NCBI GenBank assembly: GCA_028554755.1
Contig: JAPTOF010000003.1
Span: forward strand, 4,568,501 to 4,632,500
DNA: 64,000 bases
DNA from: Cordia subcordata
Lineage: Eukaryota; Streptophyta; Magnoliopsida; Boraginales; Cordiaceae
Reading direction: 5' to 3'
Shown: piece by piece, positions 50,301 through 60,411 of the stretch
Layout: every line of letters starts with the position of its first letter
Position numbering within the stretch: the stretch's first letter is position 1
Made by a program: the position numbers and the translations under genes
The notes under the pieces: generated by a model
The model's database searches: none
Told to the model about the DNA's origin: nothing
The model's input: the letters and a program-made list of their open reading frames with translations, nothing else

Positions 50301-52058
50301 GCAGAATGCAAAGGAATATTTAGCATGCAAGTGAAAGAAAAAGGTTTTTATCTCACAGTTCCTGAACCGGCAGCCCAAGAAGGAAACAACTCAGTGACAA
50401 TGTCAATATACTTTTCCATAGCTTCTTCAGGAGGCATTGCACCCAATTTCTGCCATGCTTGCCTAGTACATAACAAAAAAAAAATCTTTCCATTTGTCAG
50501 CCATGGGACCCCCACCACAATAACATCCACAAATTACAGGAAATAAATGCATAATTATGCATCAAACATCTCTTTAAGGAACTATACATCAGTGGAGTCT
50601 TGTTCAAAATATGAGATCACCAACTCAATATATCTTCCCGCAGGTTGAAAGCTGATATCGTTTCTTGACAACACAAATCAATGCATTAACTTCCCTAAGA
50701 AGCAATTTTTATCACTCTTCCATAGCTTTTAGTTGCATAATCCATTTATGATTGTGATTTGGCACCCACTAACTGAAAATTTCAATCCTACAGCAACAAC
50801 TTGCCTAGCACATCACCAAAACAGATTTTTCACACAGTAGGAACCCCATAACAATTTATAATAAAAGAAATGCATAATTATACATCAAACATCTAGTCTA
50901 GGAATTATATATAAGTGGAGTTTTACTCCGAATATGAGATCACCGAATCAATAATTTCCACATCACAGGCCGACTTCATAAAACCTCAACTACCTCTTTA
51001 AACTTGTAAGACAGAACACATATGTATCCAAATGAGCTACTCTAAAGTTGAAAGATGACATCATTTCTTGACAATAGTGATCAGTACATCTACTTCCCCA
51101 AGAAGATATTCTTAAGCAGTAATTGACCTTCTACGTTGCAGAAAACATATACAACTACGACTCGACACGAAACATAGAATTTCTTAATCCTACAAAAACC
51201 ACATGGCACTTACCTTTGCTGACTCTTTAACAGCACTTAGTATGTGTTATGAGTAGCTAACGAAAAAGAACCAAGAAAGATACGCATACACGTCCCATCA
51301 ACAACATATGCTTATCAACTATAGTAGTTTATAATAGATATATAAAACCAACTATAGAAACAGTGACTTGACCCAAAATTCGGGCAATAAAAAACATAAG
51401 TAAACACTAAAAGTGAATTGTATAGCAACAAAATTCAAACTTTTCACATCAACAACTCCCAAAATTTCAACCAACCAACATTATTTACCCGATACCATAA
51501 TCAATCATAGTAAGTTATTATTCAAAATTGAAACTTAATCATTTACCACTTGGCGCGAGCAGTCATTTTGAGAGCAGACGGCTGAGGAGCGGTGCAAGGC
51601 CCCTCGGTGGCGATCTTGTAAAGCCCGTACAGCTGCAACTGCACCTCGTTCGAGACCCTCGCCGCCCCCCGATCAGCCGCCGTCGCCACCACGAACGCCG
51701 TCGCGGCACTGAATTCCTCATCCAACTCAGTACTCTCCACACCTTCCCAATCGCTGTCATCATCACTTCCCTCATTCCCGCCGCCGCCGCCGCCGCCACC
51801 AATCGCCGCCGCGTAACTCTCATTCACCGCCGCATCTTTAATGAACGGTTCTCGCTCTCTTTCCGCCTCCAAAACCCTAGGAGAATCAATCAACGGCCGC
51901 GATCCCGATTCGGGTTCTGACGTGCCCACGTGATCGGCACGTGCGACGCGGGGATTCTCGTCGCGTAGAGCGAAGATTATAGAGAAGAGCTTCGCGAGAA
52001 GAAAAGAGAAAACGACGCCAAAAAACACTGATTGTATGTATTGCTGCCAATCCGCCAT
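47332..52058 (-). CDS. ACBP2: Acyl-CoA-binding protein with ankyrin repeats (ACBP1/2 type), 6 exons
   Basis: Membrane-anchored class II plant ACBP that binds acyl-CoA esters and phospholipids at the ER and plasma membrane and takes part in lipid and stress signalling. Exons on the minus strand: 51547-52058, 50357-50462, 50134-50240, 49045-49136, 48570-48667, 47332-47505; 1089 nt, 362 aa (Arabidopsis ACBP1 338, ACBP2 354). Residues about 8-30 are a hydrophobic anchor ([20 protein letters not shown]); 31-110 are acidic and variable with a run of eight Gly; about 112-200 form the ACB domain ([35 protein letters not shown]); the rest contains ankyrin repeats ([40 protein letters not shown]), which bind partner proteins. 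ACBP1 and ACBP2 cannot be told apart here. Introns 3 and 5 hold family 1 MITEs. Intact. Confidence 0.95.
48042..48166. repeat. G-rich tract and 47-bp tandem duplication in ACBP intron 5
   Basis: 48042-48079 has repeated GGTGGGGGT/GGGTGTGGGGGTGGG runs (G on the plus strand, C in the transcript). It is followed by two near-identical copies of GGGCTGAATGGATCCTTGAC-AGTTCC-nGATGTTTAT (48078-48117 and 48125-48164). Confidence 0.75.
48327..48557. mobile_element. Family 1 Harbinger-type MITE in ACBP intron 5
   Basis: Starts GGGCCTATTTGGATTGGC, ends GCCAATCCAAACGAGCCC, with TIRs of about 27 bp or more; perfect TTA duplication (48324-48326, 48558-48560). 231 bp. Its edge is only 11 bases from the splice donor of the preceding exon. 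Confidence 0.88.
49570..49799. mobile_element. Family 1 Harbinger-type MITE in ACBP intron 3
   Basis: Starts GGGCCTATTTGGATTGAC, ends GCCAATCCAAACGAGCCC. Flank TAA on the left and CAA on the right (one mismatch from a TWA duplication). 230 bp, closely similar to the copy at 48327-48557. Confidence 0.85.
50530..51200. repeat. Diverged ~330-bp duplication inside ACBP intron 1
   Basis: Blocks in the first copy (AAATGCATAATTATGCATCA at 50545, GTGGAGTCTTGTTC at 50592, TTTCTTGACAACAC at 50662) recur in the same order with changes about 330 bp further on (50869, 50914, 51062). The duplicated unit begins next to the exon 2 acceptor, so a copy of TTGCCTAGCACAT lies near 50804. Confidence 0.65.
51778..51815. 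repeat. CCG trinucleotide repeat in ACBP exon 1
   Basis: CCGCCGCCGCCGCCGCCACC on the plus strand encodes the polyglycine run (residues about 87-94) between the membrane anchor and the ACB domain; it is probably length-variable. Confidence 0.8.
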
Positions 52059-53115
52059 TGATTTCTTCTCGAGCTTAAATTTGTACTAAAAAACCCTTGA
52101 ATTTTCTAGGAATTAAAATCTTTATAGAAACAAAAATTGAGTGTTTAAGCATAAATATCAACGTAAAAGATTTGAACTTTTCGGGAGATACAATATGTTA
52201 AAGAGGTTTCTGAGGTGAGAGGGTGAATTGAGAAACATGTTCTCAGCGTGTTGGAATTTTACTATAAAAAGTCAAATATGCATGAAATATTTTTGTTATG
52301 CAGTCAAATCCTCGAAGGTAAGACTTATTTTTAGATTTATTATTACTATGATACCATGCAAGGTGGAATTATTTATTCAAAATTATTGCAACATATTATT
52401 TTTTATGTATAATAAATATAAATATTTGTTGGAAAAGAATTCAATAATCATGCAATAAGTTATCTTTATATTTACACTTTTTTTTTATAAAAATTTAAAG
52501 TTGAAGAAGATATTATTGTACCATAATTTTTATTAACGGGGTTTATATAGTCTATATTACGTGCATGATCTTGTGTATCTTTTGCTACCTATTCTCTTTC
52601 AATTGTTATAGCATCAACTGCAAACAAGCAATATAAACATTATCTATTTATATTTACACTATTATACTAATTGAGATGTCATAGTGCAATGCTTTAAAAG
52701 GCTTAACTGTTGTCAATGTGGCAAATATTTTTTGGCTTTGCTTGCTCATGAGTTTTTTCCCCCCCCCCCCTTTTTTTAGGCTACTATGAAGCTTCTTTGT
52801 TTTCTTTCTTTCCCCCCTTTTTTGGCTTTTTATTACTGTTTCCCATCTTTTTTATTTTTGCTTTTTTCTTTTTGTGACTTTCGTTAGTCTTGAACTTTTC
52901 TTTACTTGTTATTTTTGTTTTAAAAGAAAATAATGTTGTTTATTTTAATCTGCCTTAAATAAATTTGTAAAACAAATATTTTAAGAATAAAAAATATATT
53001 TAATAAATTGATATAATTTTTCAATAGAACTAATTGGCATTTAATTATATGATCATCTAAATCACATAAAATATAAAATAAAAAAAATCACATTATTGTG
53101 ATGCACGGAGAGTTA
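52059..53115. other. ACBP upstream region, AT-rich
   Basis: 5' flank of the ACBP gene, followed by AT-rich DNA with a C-run/T-run near 52761-52778. No gene or clear promoter motif seen. Confidence 0.4.
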
Positions 53116-53728
53116 GGGCTTTTTTTAAAGTGCTTTTTTTTGCTGAGCTTTTTATGAAGAGCTTTAAGCAGTAGCAGAAGCTATTTTATGTTTGGATTCA
53201 TTCAACGAGAAGTAAAATTTTAAACTGCAACAATCTTTTGGAAAAAAAATGGAAAAATCACTTTTTTTAGTTAAATTACCAAAAAGGACATGCAGAAGTA
53301 CTTTTAATCATTGTCATTTGGATAAAAAAAAAGCAATTATCATAATAAACTGTTATCTTTTTTTTAAAAAAGGAACACATGAATTGCTAGTTTTTTAAGT
53401 TTCTTTTTTTATTTCATCATACATGTGATATTTAATTTTGAGAAAATAATTTTATTACGAATTTAAATATTTTGCTTAAAAAAACTTAAATAAATCATGT
53501 CTATTCTTTTATTTTTCTTCTTTCATGGTAAAGAAAAATATATATAAGGAAAAAGAAACATACCTTCAATTATTTGTCTAATATTAGATCATCAATTCAA
53601 ACTCATATACATTTGAAACATCAAAATGTTGTCCAAACAAAATTTAAATTTTGAGACTTGAAAGGAAAAGAAGAACATAAATTTGACTACATCTTACAAA
53701 ATATGACAATGTTTATTAACACTGCGTA

Positions 53729-54820
53729 CTAATGACGCACTCGTCCTAGCAATTGATCTCTAATAGCATCTCTTGTTTCCTCCATCACTTTAGTATCTTT
53801 TGAAGTTGACTCTTCCCATCCTTGAATTGGCACTTCTTCAAATACTCTCTTTTTGGCCTCTATTTCAGATAAATTCTCTAAACATTCTAGAATATTTATA
53901 TCAGGTGAGTCCTCTCTTCTTATATAATTATGAAGTGCAAAACATACCCATATAATAGCAAATTGCATTTGAAGTTCAAATTAGTCAAATTTTGCAAGAT
54001 TCTCCACCTTCCTTTGCAAACTCCAAAATTTCTTTCAATAACACTTCTCAAGCTTGAGTATTGATAGTTAAACAATTCATTTTCTGATCTACAAACTAGA
54101 GCTAACCTAAATTGTGAAAGATGATACCTTGTGTTCTTATATGGCCCTAAGTATCCCTTGAAAGTAGGATATCTGGAATCAATAAGGTAATATTTACCTA
54201 GAAACAAAATTAGAGTATATTAAACATAATGTCATATATCAAAATCCATAAAATAAATACAAATCATTTTGGATACGTCTAACCTTCAGGTCGATGAGAA
54301 AATTGTAGTTCTGGCTTTTGAAGAGTATCCAAGAAAATTCTAGTATCATATGCTGAACATTCCCAACCTATCAATGCAAATGTGAAACACATATTAAAGT
54401 CACATACAGCTAAAATATTTGTACTAGTATATCTCTTTCTACCAGTGAATGGTATCTTTTTATCATTAGGAACATGGGTAGCAATATGAGTGTCATCTAT
54501 AGCTCCTATGCAATCCTTAAACCATGGCCAATATCTTGAATCACCCTTGAGCATTGCTTGAGCATCTCTAAACATACATCAGCTAGCCTAATATATCCAT
54601 TTCCTAACTTTCTCACAGCTTTTAACACCCTATGAACTTTTCTTTATACAATCTCTCCAGAACGTTGAAATTTCTCTTCGAGATCTCTTTAAGAAGCTCC
54701 ATGCCCAATCATGTATAAAAATATGGCTACTGCATGATCTATCCCAACTTGTTTTGTTGGTTCCAAGCTTTACTTTTGAGTCAAGTCCTCAACTAATTTG
54801 TTGAACATGTGTTTTCTCAT
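53729..54820 (-). pseudogene. PIF/Harbinger (DDE_Tnp_4, HARBI1-like) transposase, degenerate
   Basis: The nuclease of PIF/Harbinger elements. All three catalytic acidic residues are recognisable in their blocks: first Asp in [14 protein letters not shown], second Asp in [10 protein letters not shown], Glu in [13 protein letters not shown]; the closing block [11 protein letters not shown] is also present. A canonical intron joins HRPEG to KYYLIDS (about 54192-54285; GTTAGA ... TTCTAG). Decay is clear. The N-terminal part ([62 protein letters not shown]) contains three in-frame TAA codons. The frame shifts near 54565 and again near 53966. It cannot make a full transposase. Confidence 0.9.
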
Positions 54821-55215
54821 TCAAATTGCTCAAAGAAAATGCATCTCATGCCGCCTCTTCAATTCTTGAACCTATTTTTGTCTTGTAAGTGGTGATGTTC
54901 TTTTTTCCTCCTTCATTACATATTACAAATAATAATTTTTAACTGCAACTATAGCCACGCTACTTCCATTTTCAGAACTTTCAGAATCTATGACTGAAGT
55001 ATCAATCATTCTATGCAAATAAACATAAACAAATATTTTAATTATAAAATACTTATCTCAATAAAAGCACATGATAAAAGACAAATATTTCATTCACATA
55101 GTCAAATAAAAAATAACATGTCATATAATCCAACAAGAAAATAATATGTCATACAATCCACGTTCGATAACTAAAATAAATGAAAACATTCACATATAAC
55201 AAAATATAAAGTTAA

Positions 55216-56238
55216 TCAACATCGATCAACATCTTCATCCTTGAAGGTGTTCGACCACTCAATGGTTAGCTCAGGATCATTTTCCATAAAGGAGACAAAT
55301 GCTTCCCTATTTTTTTTCTTGGCCAAGATTCTAGAAGCCAAGAAATATCAAAAGTAGCCTTTTGCTAGACTGGGGACGTCATTCAACAAGCTTAAACATC
55401 TATCGATACTGTAACAATCATTAGGTACTGGTCCAGTCACGATGGTTTGAGACATTTGGTCTATCTTAACGAGGAGTCAATCAAGAGAATCTTGAAGTTT
55501 TTCTACCACTACGCCCCTTTTCTCTCCTTTCCCCCCTTTTCCTCTTGTTTCGAGCACTTGAGCTAGTTACATTAGGGGCATCGTTAGGGGGATCATTAAG
55601 AGCATCATTAGTATCCCCATCACCTTTTAATGTTGGGCCACCAGTATCACCATCATTCACTGGTGGATCTTGATATGGTATAAATATAGCACAACTAGTT
55701 GCCACCATATCCTTGAAACAAGTTTCTAACAAATCTAAAAACTTTGGACCTTTATCTTTCCACTTTAGGTATTCTGTATTTTCTACTAATTAAAATAGGA
55801 AAGTAAATAAACAAAAAAACTTATAACATGTAAAGAGTTAATTTGAATAATATACATGGAGATACTTACTTTTCCCTTAGCAATCCAAAACACCTCAGGG
55901 GCTTCTATGGTTCTCTTCACTGGATCTTAACCAAGACCGATTTGATTTTGAACAAGTTTTGCCCACAAGGAGAACTCCTTTTTCAAACCATCCCACATAT
56001 TCTTTAGTTGTTTGTAAACATAATTATTTCTTATCCTTTCATTAAACTTTGTTGTCAAGTTCTTCCACTCTTTTTTGGTGAAATATAAGTGAGGTCTATT
56101 CCCAGCATGCACCTCCTCAATACATGCCTTTAAGAATGTCTCTGTGTTACTATCATTCTATTTTGCCTTCTCTGTTCCCTCAAATTCACCTGAATTTGGA
56201 TCCTCGATAGTTTTTTTAGAAGTATACTTTGATGTCAT
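55216..56238 (-). pseudogene. Myb/SANT-like DNA-binding protein of the Harbinger element, degenerate
   Basis: Second gene of PIF/Harbinger elements; it recruits the transposase to DNA. Blocks in order: FLKACIEEVHAGNRP, LYFTKKEWKNLTTKFNERI, YVYKQLKNMWDGLKKEF, LVQNQIGLG, DPVKRTIEAPEVFW (Myb_DNA-bind_3 type trihelix domain), then EYLKWKDKGPKFLDLLE, a basic cluster ARNKRKRGERREKGRSGRK (likely nuclear localisation) and SIDRCLSLLNDVP near the end. In-frame stops replace expected Trp codons (TAG before NDSNTETF; TAA between IGLG and DPVK), and there is at least one more break near 55480. Non-functional. Confidence 0.82.
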
Positions 56239-56592
56239 TCTAATTAAACAAAGATTAACATAATCATTGTCATTCTAATAAGCATTGAAAGTTTCCAGTA
56301 AATAACATATGCCAAGAACTTTGATTCATAACAATTATCAACTCATGTATCCATTATACTTCTAGCAGCAATCATTCACAATCTATCAAATATATAAAGT
56401 GTTGAAGTAGTACAAATCATATCTTCTTGAACAAATTAAGCATATTTAAAGTGTGCTCTCGATATTCACTTAGTCTTCAAAGGCTAATGATGTTTCTCTG
56501 ACAACCAATATGAATGTGAATATTTTCTAAATTTTTACAATAGAAAAGATATTCCTCTTTTCTTCTAGATAACTTAATTTCTTAATAAAATT

Positions 56593-56830
56593 CTTGTGCA
56601 AAAATTGTAAAAATAATTAGCTGATGAGGCCGTAATAGACTATGACAATTTCTTCCAAAAATAAATCCCAGTTTGTTCCAAAAAAGAATTCTTGTGCAAA
56701 AATTGCAAAAACAATTAGCTAACGACGCCATAACAGATTATGACAACTTTTTCCCAAAAAGAAATCCCAGTTTGTTCCAAACAAGAATTCTTGTGCAAAA
56801 ATTGCAGAACCAATATGAATGTGAATATTT
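56593..56830. repeat. 98-99 bp tandem repeat (about 2.3 copies) inside the Harbinger element
   Basis: CTTGTGCAAAAATTG starts at 56593, 56691 and 56790. Between them ATTAGCTnAnGAnGCC and ATCCCAGTTTGTTCC recur. A longer-range copy of ACCAATATGAATGTGAATAT occurs at about 56505 and 56814. It lies upstream of the Myb-like gene, where transposase-binding repeats are often found. Confidence 0.85.
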
Positions 56831-57356
56831 GCCGACCTATTAGCAAATGAAAAAAGTTTTAGTTTGTTCAACAACTGAGCAGTAGCTTATGCTATCATTT
56901 AATCAATATATACATCACATGGTTTCAAGTCATTGAATCCATCAGAGATATCATAACTCCCATGTGTAAATTGTCTTAAAATTTTATCAGTTTCATTATC
57001 AAAGGGCAAGTGAAATGAACATCTTGTGAAGTTGTGTAGACTTTTATGAATCATTATTATTGTCAATTTCTTCCCAAAAAATTACAACCAAGAAAAATAG
57101 TGCAAAAATATCAGTAATATGGTTCATAACACCTTTTTTCTCTATCCTTATGATGATTGTGAACTACTTAACATTACCCAACTCTCATCTATCAGTAATA
57201 TGGTTCATAAGAAATAATTTTTAAAAAATTCAAAAAAAATATCAATACATAGATATGGGGATGATAGAGGAGAAAAAACAAAATAAAAGTAAAAAAATGA
57301 AACTTATTTGGTGGAAATCTGCAATCATGGAGAACGGCTGCAAAAAGAGGGAGGGA

Positions 57357-57392
57357 AAGAGAGAGAGAGAGAGTGTGTGTGTGTGTGTGTGT
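57357..57392. repeat. (GA)n(GT)n microsatellite
   Basis: Compound AGAGAG then GTGTGT tract near the right end of the Harbinger element. Confidence 0.85.
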
Positions 57393-57680
57393 TTAAATAT
57401 GGAGGTGAGTGAAAGGAGAAAGAGAGTTTTTTTTTTTTTTTTTGGGGCCAGAAGTGTCAACTCATTTTTTCTAATGTTCTCTCACATCTACCACACAAGC
57501 TTTTTCTCAAAGCTAAAATTTTGAGCTTTTATAAAAAGCTCATTTTGAGCTCTTTTTTTTTTTTCAGCTTCAACTTTTGGATGAAAAGCCAATTCAAATG
57601 AGTATACACATGTAAGAAGTGCTTTTTTTTATTAAAAAAAGTACGTTTTGGCAAAAAAAAAAGCCAATTCAAACGCACCC

Positions 57681-58756
57681 TTATACTAGTATTCACCTAT
57701 TTAATCATTACCTCATGTTAAGGTTCTTTAGGTTAAAGGTACGGTTTGAGGTTATATGCATGTAATTGGCTATTACCTCATAATAAGGATCTCCAAGTTT
57801 TTTATTTTGGTGCAAGGCCTGGAATAGTACTGAATCATGCCTTTTTAGGACGTATTTTGTGATTTTGTATTTTGCTTGTTTTAGATGTATTATTCAGTAT
57901 AAATACAAGAAATAAATATATATTAATTTTTTATAAATTTAAAATTTTAAATGAGATGGTAATTTCAATATGATATGAGAATCTAAAAATTGAAAGGTCT
58001 CATGTTCAAAACTCACTGTCTTTCATTTAAAAATATTAAAACGGTCAAGGAGCATACTAATACAATAAATAAATATAACAATATGAGATGGTATCTTCAA
58101 TATTCAGTAATTGACTAATTGTAGAATGAAAATATATTAATTGCCCAATAAATAAATACACTAATATTCAAGAGGTATCTTCAACGTTGGTAATTGTGGA
58201 ATGAAAATATATTAATTGCCCAGCGAAAAACTAACTTTTGGAAAATGTGAGCTATTCTGTGTTTGGGAGCAAATGCAAATAAATAAAGTCGTTTAATTAT
58301 AATCGGTATTTATTTATTTATTTATTTATTTTTTGTTTAATAGTAGCTTTCGTGTTGACCAAAAACAACTCAATCCCAACAAGCCCATGGCAAATGGAAC
58401 TAATATAACTGGACTGCAACAGGCCCAATCGACTATGACCCACAAGGAGTGGAATTGGGTATGCTGACTTTTTACAATTGTGCAAGTAATTTGATAGTCG
58501 GATGGAAGAATATTCCGTAAGGATAAGATTAGACTGGTCAAACAGTCACTTAAAAGTTACATTTTGCAAGACCCAAAAAACAAATTCTATCTGGACATGG
58601 ATAATGTTGATTGTTGGGGAATGAGATTTGGTAGAGGCAAGGATCTTCAATCCACTATTTTCAAACTGTTTTTTGGGGCCATGATCGTGGAATTATGGTA
58701 TGAAAGAAACGAAAGAATAGACTTATATTCATATTAAAATCAAGCTTAGCTGTGGT
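57681..58756. other. Intergenic with retroelement remnants
   Basis: 57915-58070 resembles the repeat at 16080-16330 (TTTTAAATGAGATGGTAA, AATACAATAAATAAATAT). At about 58650-58720 the plus strand reads LFFGAMIVELWYERNERI, similar to the C-terminal region of plant LINE reverse transcriptases; no other RT motif is seen. No host gene. Confidence 0.4.
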
Positions 58757-59912
58757 AGGATTTTTGTTAATAATGTACAAAGTAGAAACATGGTAGACAA
58801 GTGGCAGTTGGGTGATATTCTTGTCTAGGAATGGTGATGGATCTATAATTGGTTTTAGATTTGTTGAAACTTGAAGAAAGACTTGCTTTCTCAGTAGCAC
58901 ACACAAATAAAAAAAAAAAAACCATTTACGGTTAAGATGTGTGTTTAGACTCTCAAAATGTTTGTGACTAGTGAACTCTAAATATTGTTGGTTCTGGATT
59001 CAAGTGGCCACAAAGTCATAAATTGGATAGAGTGATTTTCTCAAAGTAAATTCGATTCTTTCTTTTTTTTCCGTTCAATAAATTATGTGCTTATAGAGGC
59101 GCAAGGGGTTTTCAAGAATGACACTAAGGTAACATGATTTATTTTACAAAGAAATTAATTCAAGTGAGACAATTTTTTGAAGGTAATGTGTAAGACGAAT
59201 TTTAAGAGGACATAGAAGTTCATTCACAAAATAAAATTCCAATCGTAATTGTAACCCATGATTTACAGACCATGGCTTTACCCTCTTTATACATGTATAT
59301 GTATGTATACATGTATACATATGTATATATACATATGTATACATGTAGGATTTTTGTTAATAATGTTCAAAGTAGAAACATCGTAGACAAGTGGCAGTTG
59401 GGTGATATTCTTGTCTAGGAATGGTGATGGATCTATAATTGGTTTTGGATTTGTTGAGACTTGATGAAAGACTTGCTTTCTCAGCAGTACACAAAAAAAA
59501 AAAAAAATTCCATCTAAGGTTAAGATGTGTGTTTAGACTCTCAAAATGTTTGTGACTAGTGAACTCTAAATATTGTTGGTTCTGGATTCAAGTGGCCACA
59601 AAGTCATAAATTGGATAGAGTGATTTTCTCAAAGTAAATTCGATTCTTTCTTTTTTTTCCGTTCAATAAATTATGTGCTTATAGAGGCGCAAGGGGTTTT
59701 CAAGAATGACACTAAGGTAACATGATTTATTTATTTACTTTTTCCTTTGAAAGGAGGTACAAGCTAGTTACAAAGAAATTAATTCAAGTGAGACAATTTT
59801 TTGAAGGTAATGTGCGAGACGAATTTTAAGAGGACATAAAGGTTCATTCACGAAATAAAAGTCCAATCGTAATTGTAACCCATGATTTACAGACCACGGC
59901 TTTACCCTCTTT
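58757..59912. repeat. Tandem duplication of a ~590-bp unit
   Basis: TAGGATTTTTGTTAATAATG begins at 58757 and again at 59347 (offset 590). The two copies agree almost base for base through GACAAGTGGCAGTTGGGTGA, TCTGGATTCAAGTGGCCACA and CATGGCTTTACCCTCTTTAT. Copy 2 has about 36 extra bases (ATTTACTTTTTCCTTTGAAA...) after CATGATTTATTT. The copies meet at a palindromic ATGTATACAT tract. Downstream of the glucanase gene; no intact coding frame. Confidence 0.92.
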
Positions 59913-60070
59913 ATATATATATATATATATACATGTGTATACATACATATGTATGCATCTTTATATATATATACATACATATATATATATACATGTGTAT
60001 ACATATATGTATGCATATCTATATATATATATATACATACATACATATATATATATATATGTATGTATAT
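59913..60070. repeat. Compound AT/ATGTAT microsatellite
   Basis: Alternating TATA and ACATACAT/ATGTAT runs of about 155 bp, continuing the AT-rich end of copy 2 of the duplication. It produces spurious Tyr/Ile-rich open frames on both strands. Confidence 0.88.
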
Positions 60071-60411
60071 GTAAGGAGAAAAGAAATGCGTCAAAACGAA
60101 TCTGAGGATTGCGACTGTTGCAATTCTAAGAAGATCCATCACCACAAGTGAAACAAAAACATCCTTGTAGAAGAAATTCCTATTTTCAATCAATTCTTGG
60201 TAAACAAGAAAGTAATACGGAAATTAACTTATAAAAAAAGCATGCTATGATCCCACATTACAAAAAAGCAAATCCAATGGATTGCATAGTTCTTTTCGGG
60301 TCCTAACAAGCATTTGCATTTCAGCAACAAAATCTTGTAACTACCTACAGAAACATTTGCTAAGTCTTCTATGCTCCCAACAAGTGCTGCTTCTGAGTTC
60401 GAAATCGCTTA

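Larger units (their letters stand above)
53116..57680 (-). mobile_element. PIF/Harbinger transposon with decayed transposase and Myb-like genes
   Basis: About 4565 bp with TTA on both sides (53113-53115, 57681-57683). The right end (ending GCCAATTCAAACGCACCC) is a typical family terminus; the left end GGGCTTTTTTTAAAGTGC keeps GGGC and the T-run but seems to lack about 15 terminal-repeat bases. Both genes of such elements are present on the minus strand: Myb/SANT-like (55216-56238) and DDE transposase (53729-54820). The boundary on the left is the less certain one. Confidence 0.75.

Noticed and set aside
59768..60193. Tyr/Ile-rich open frames on both strands
   Set aside because: They arise from the AT/ATGTAT microsatellite.
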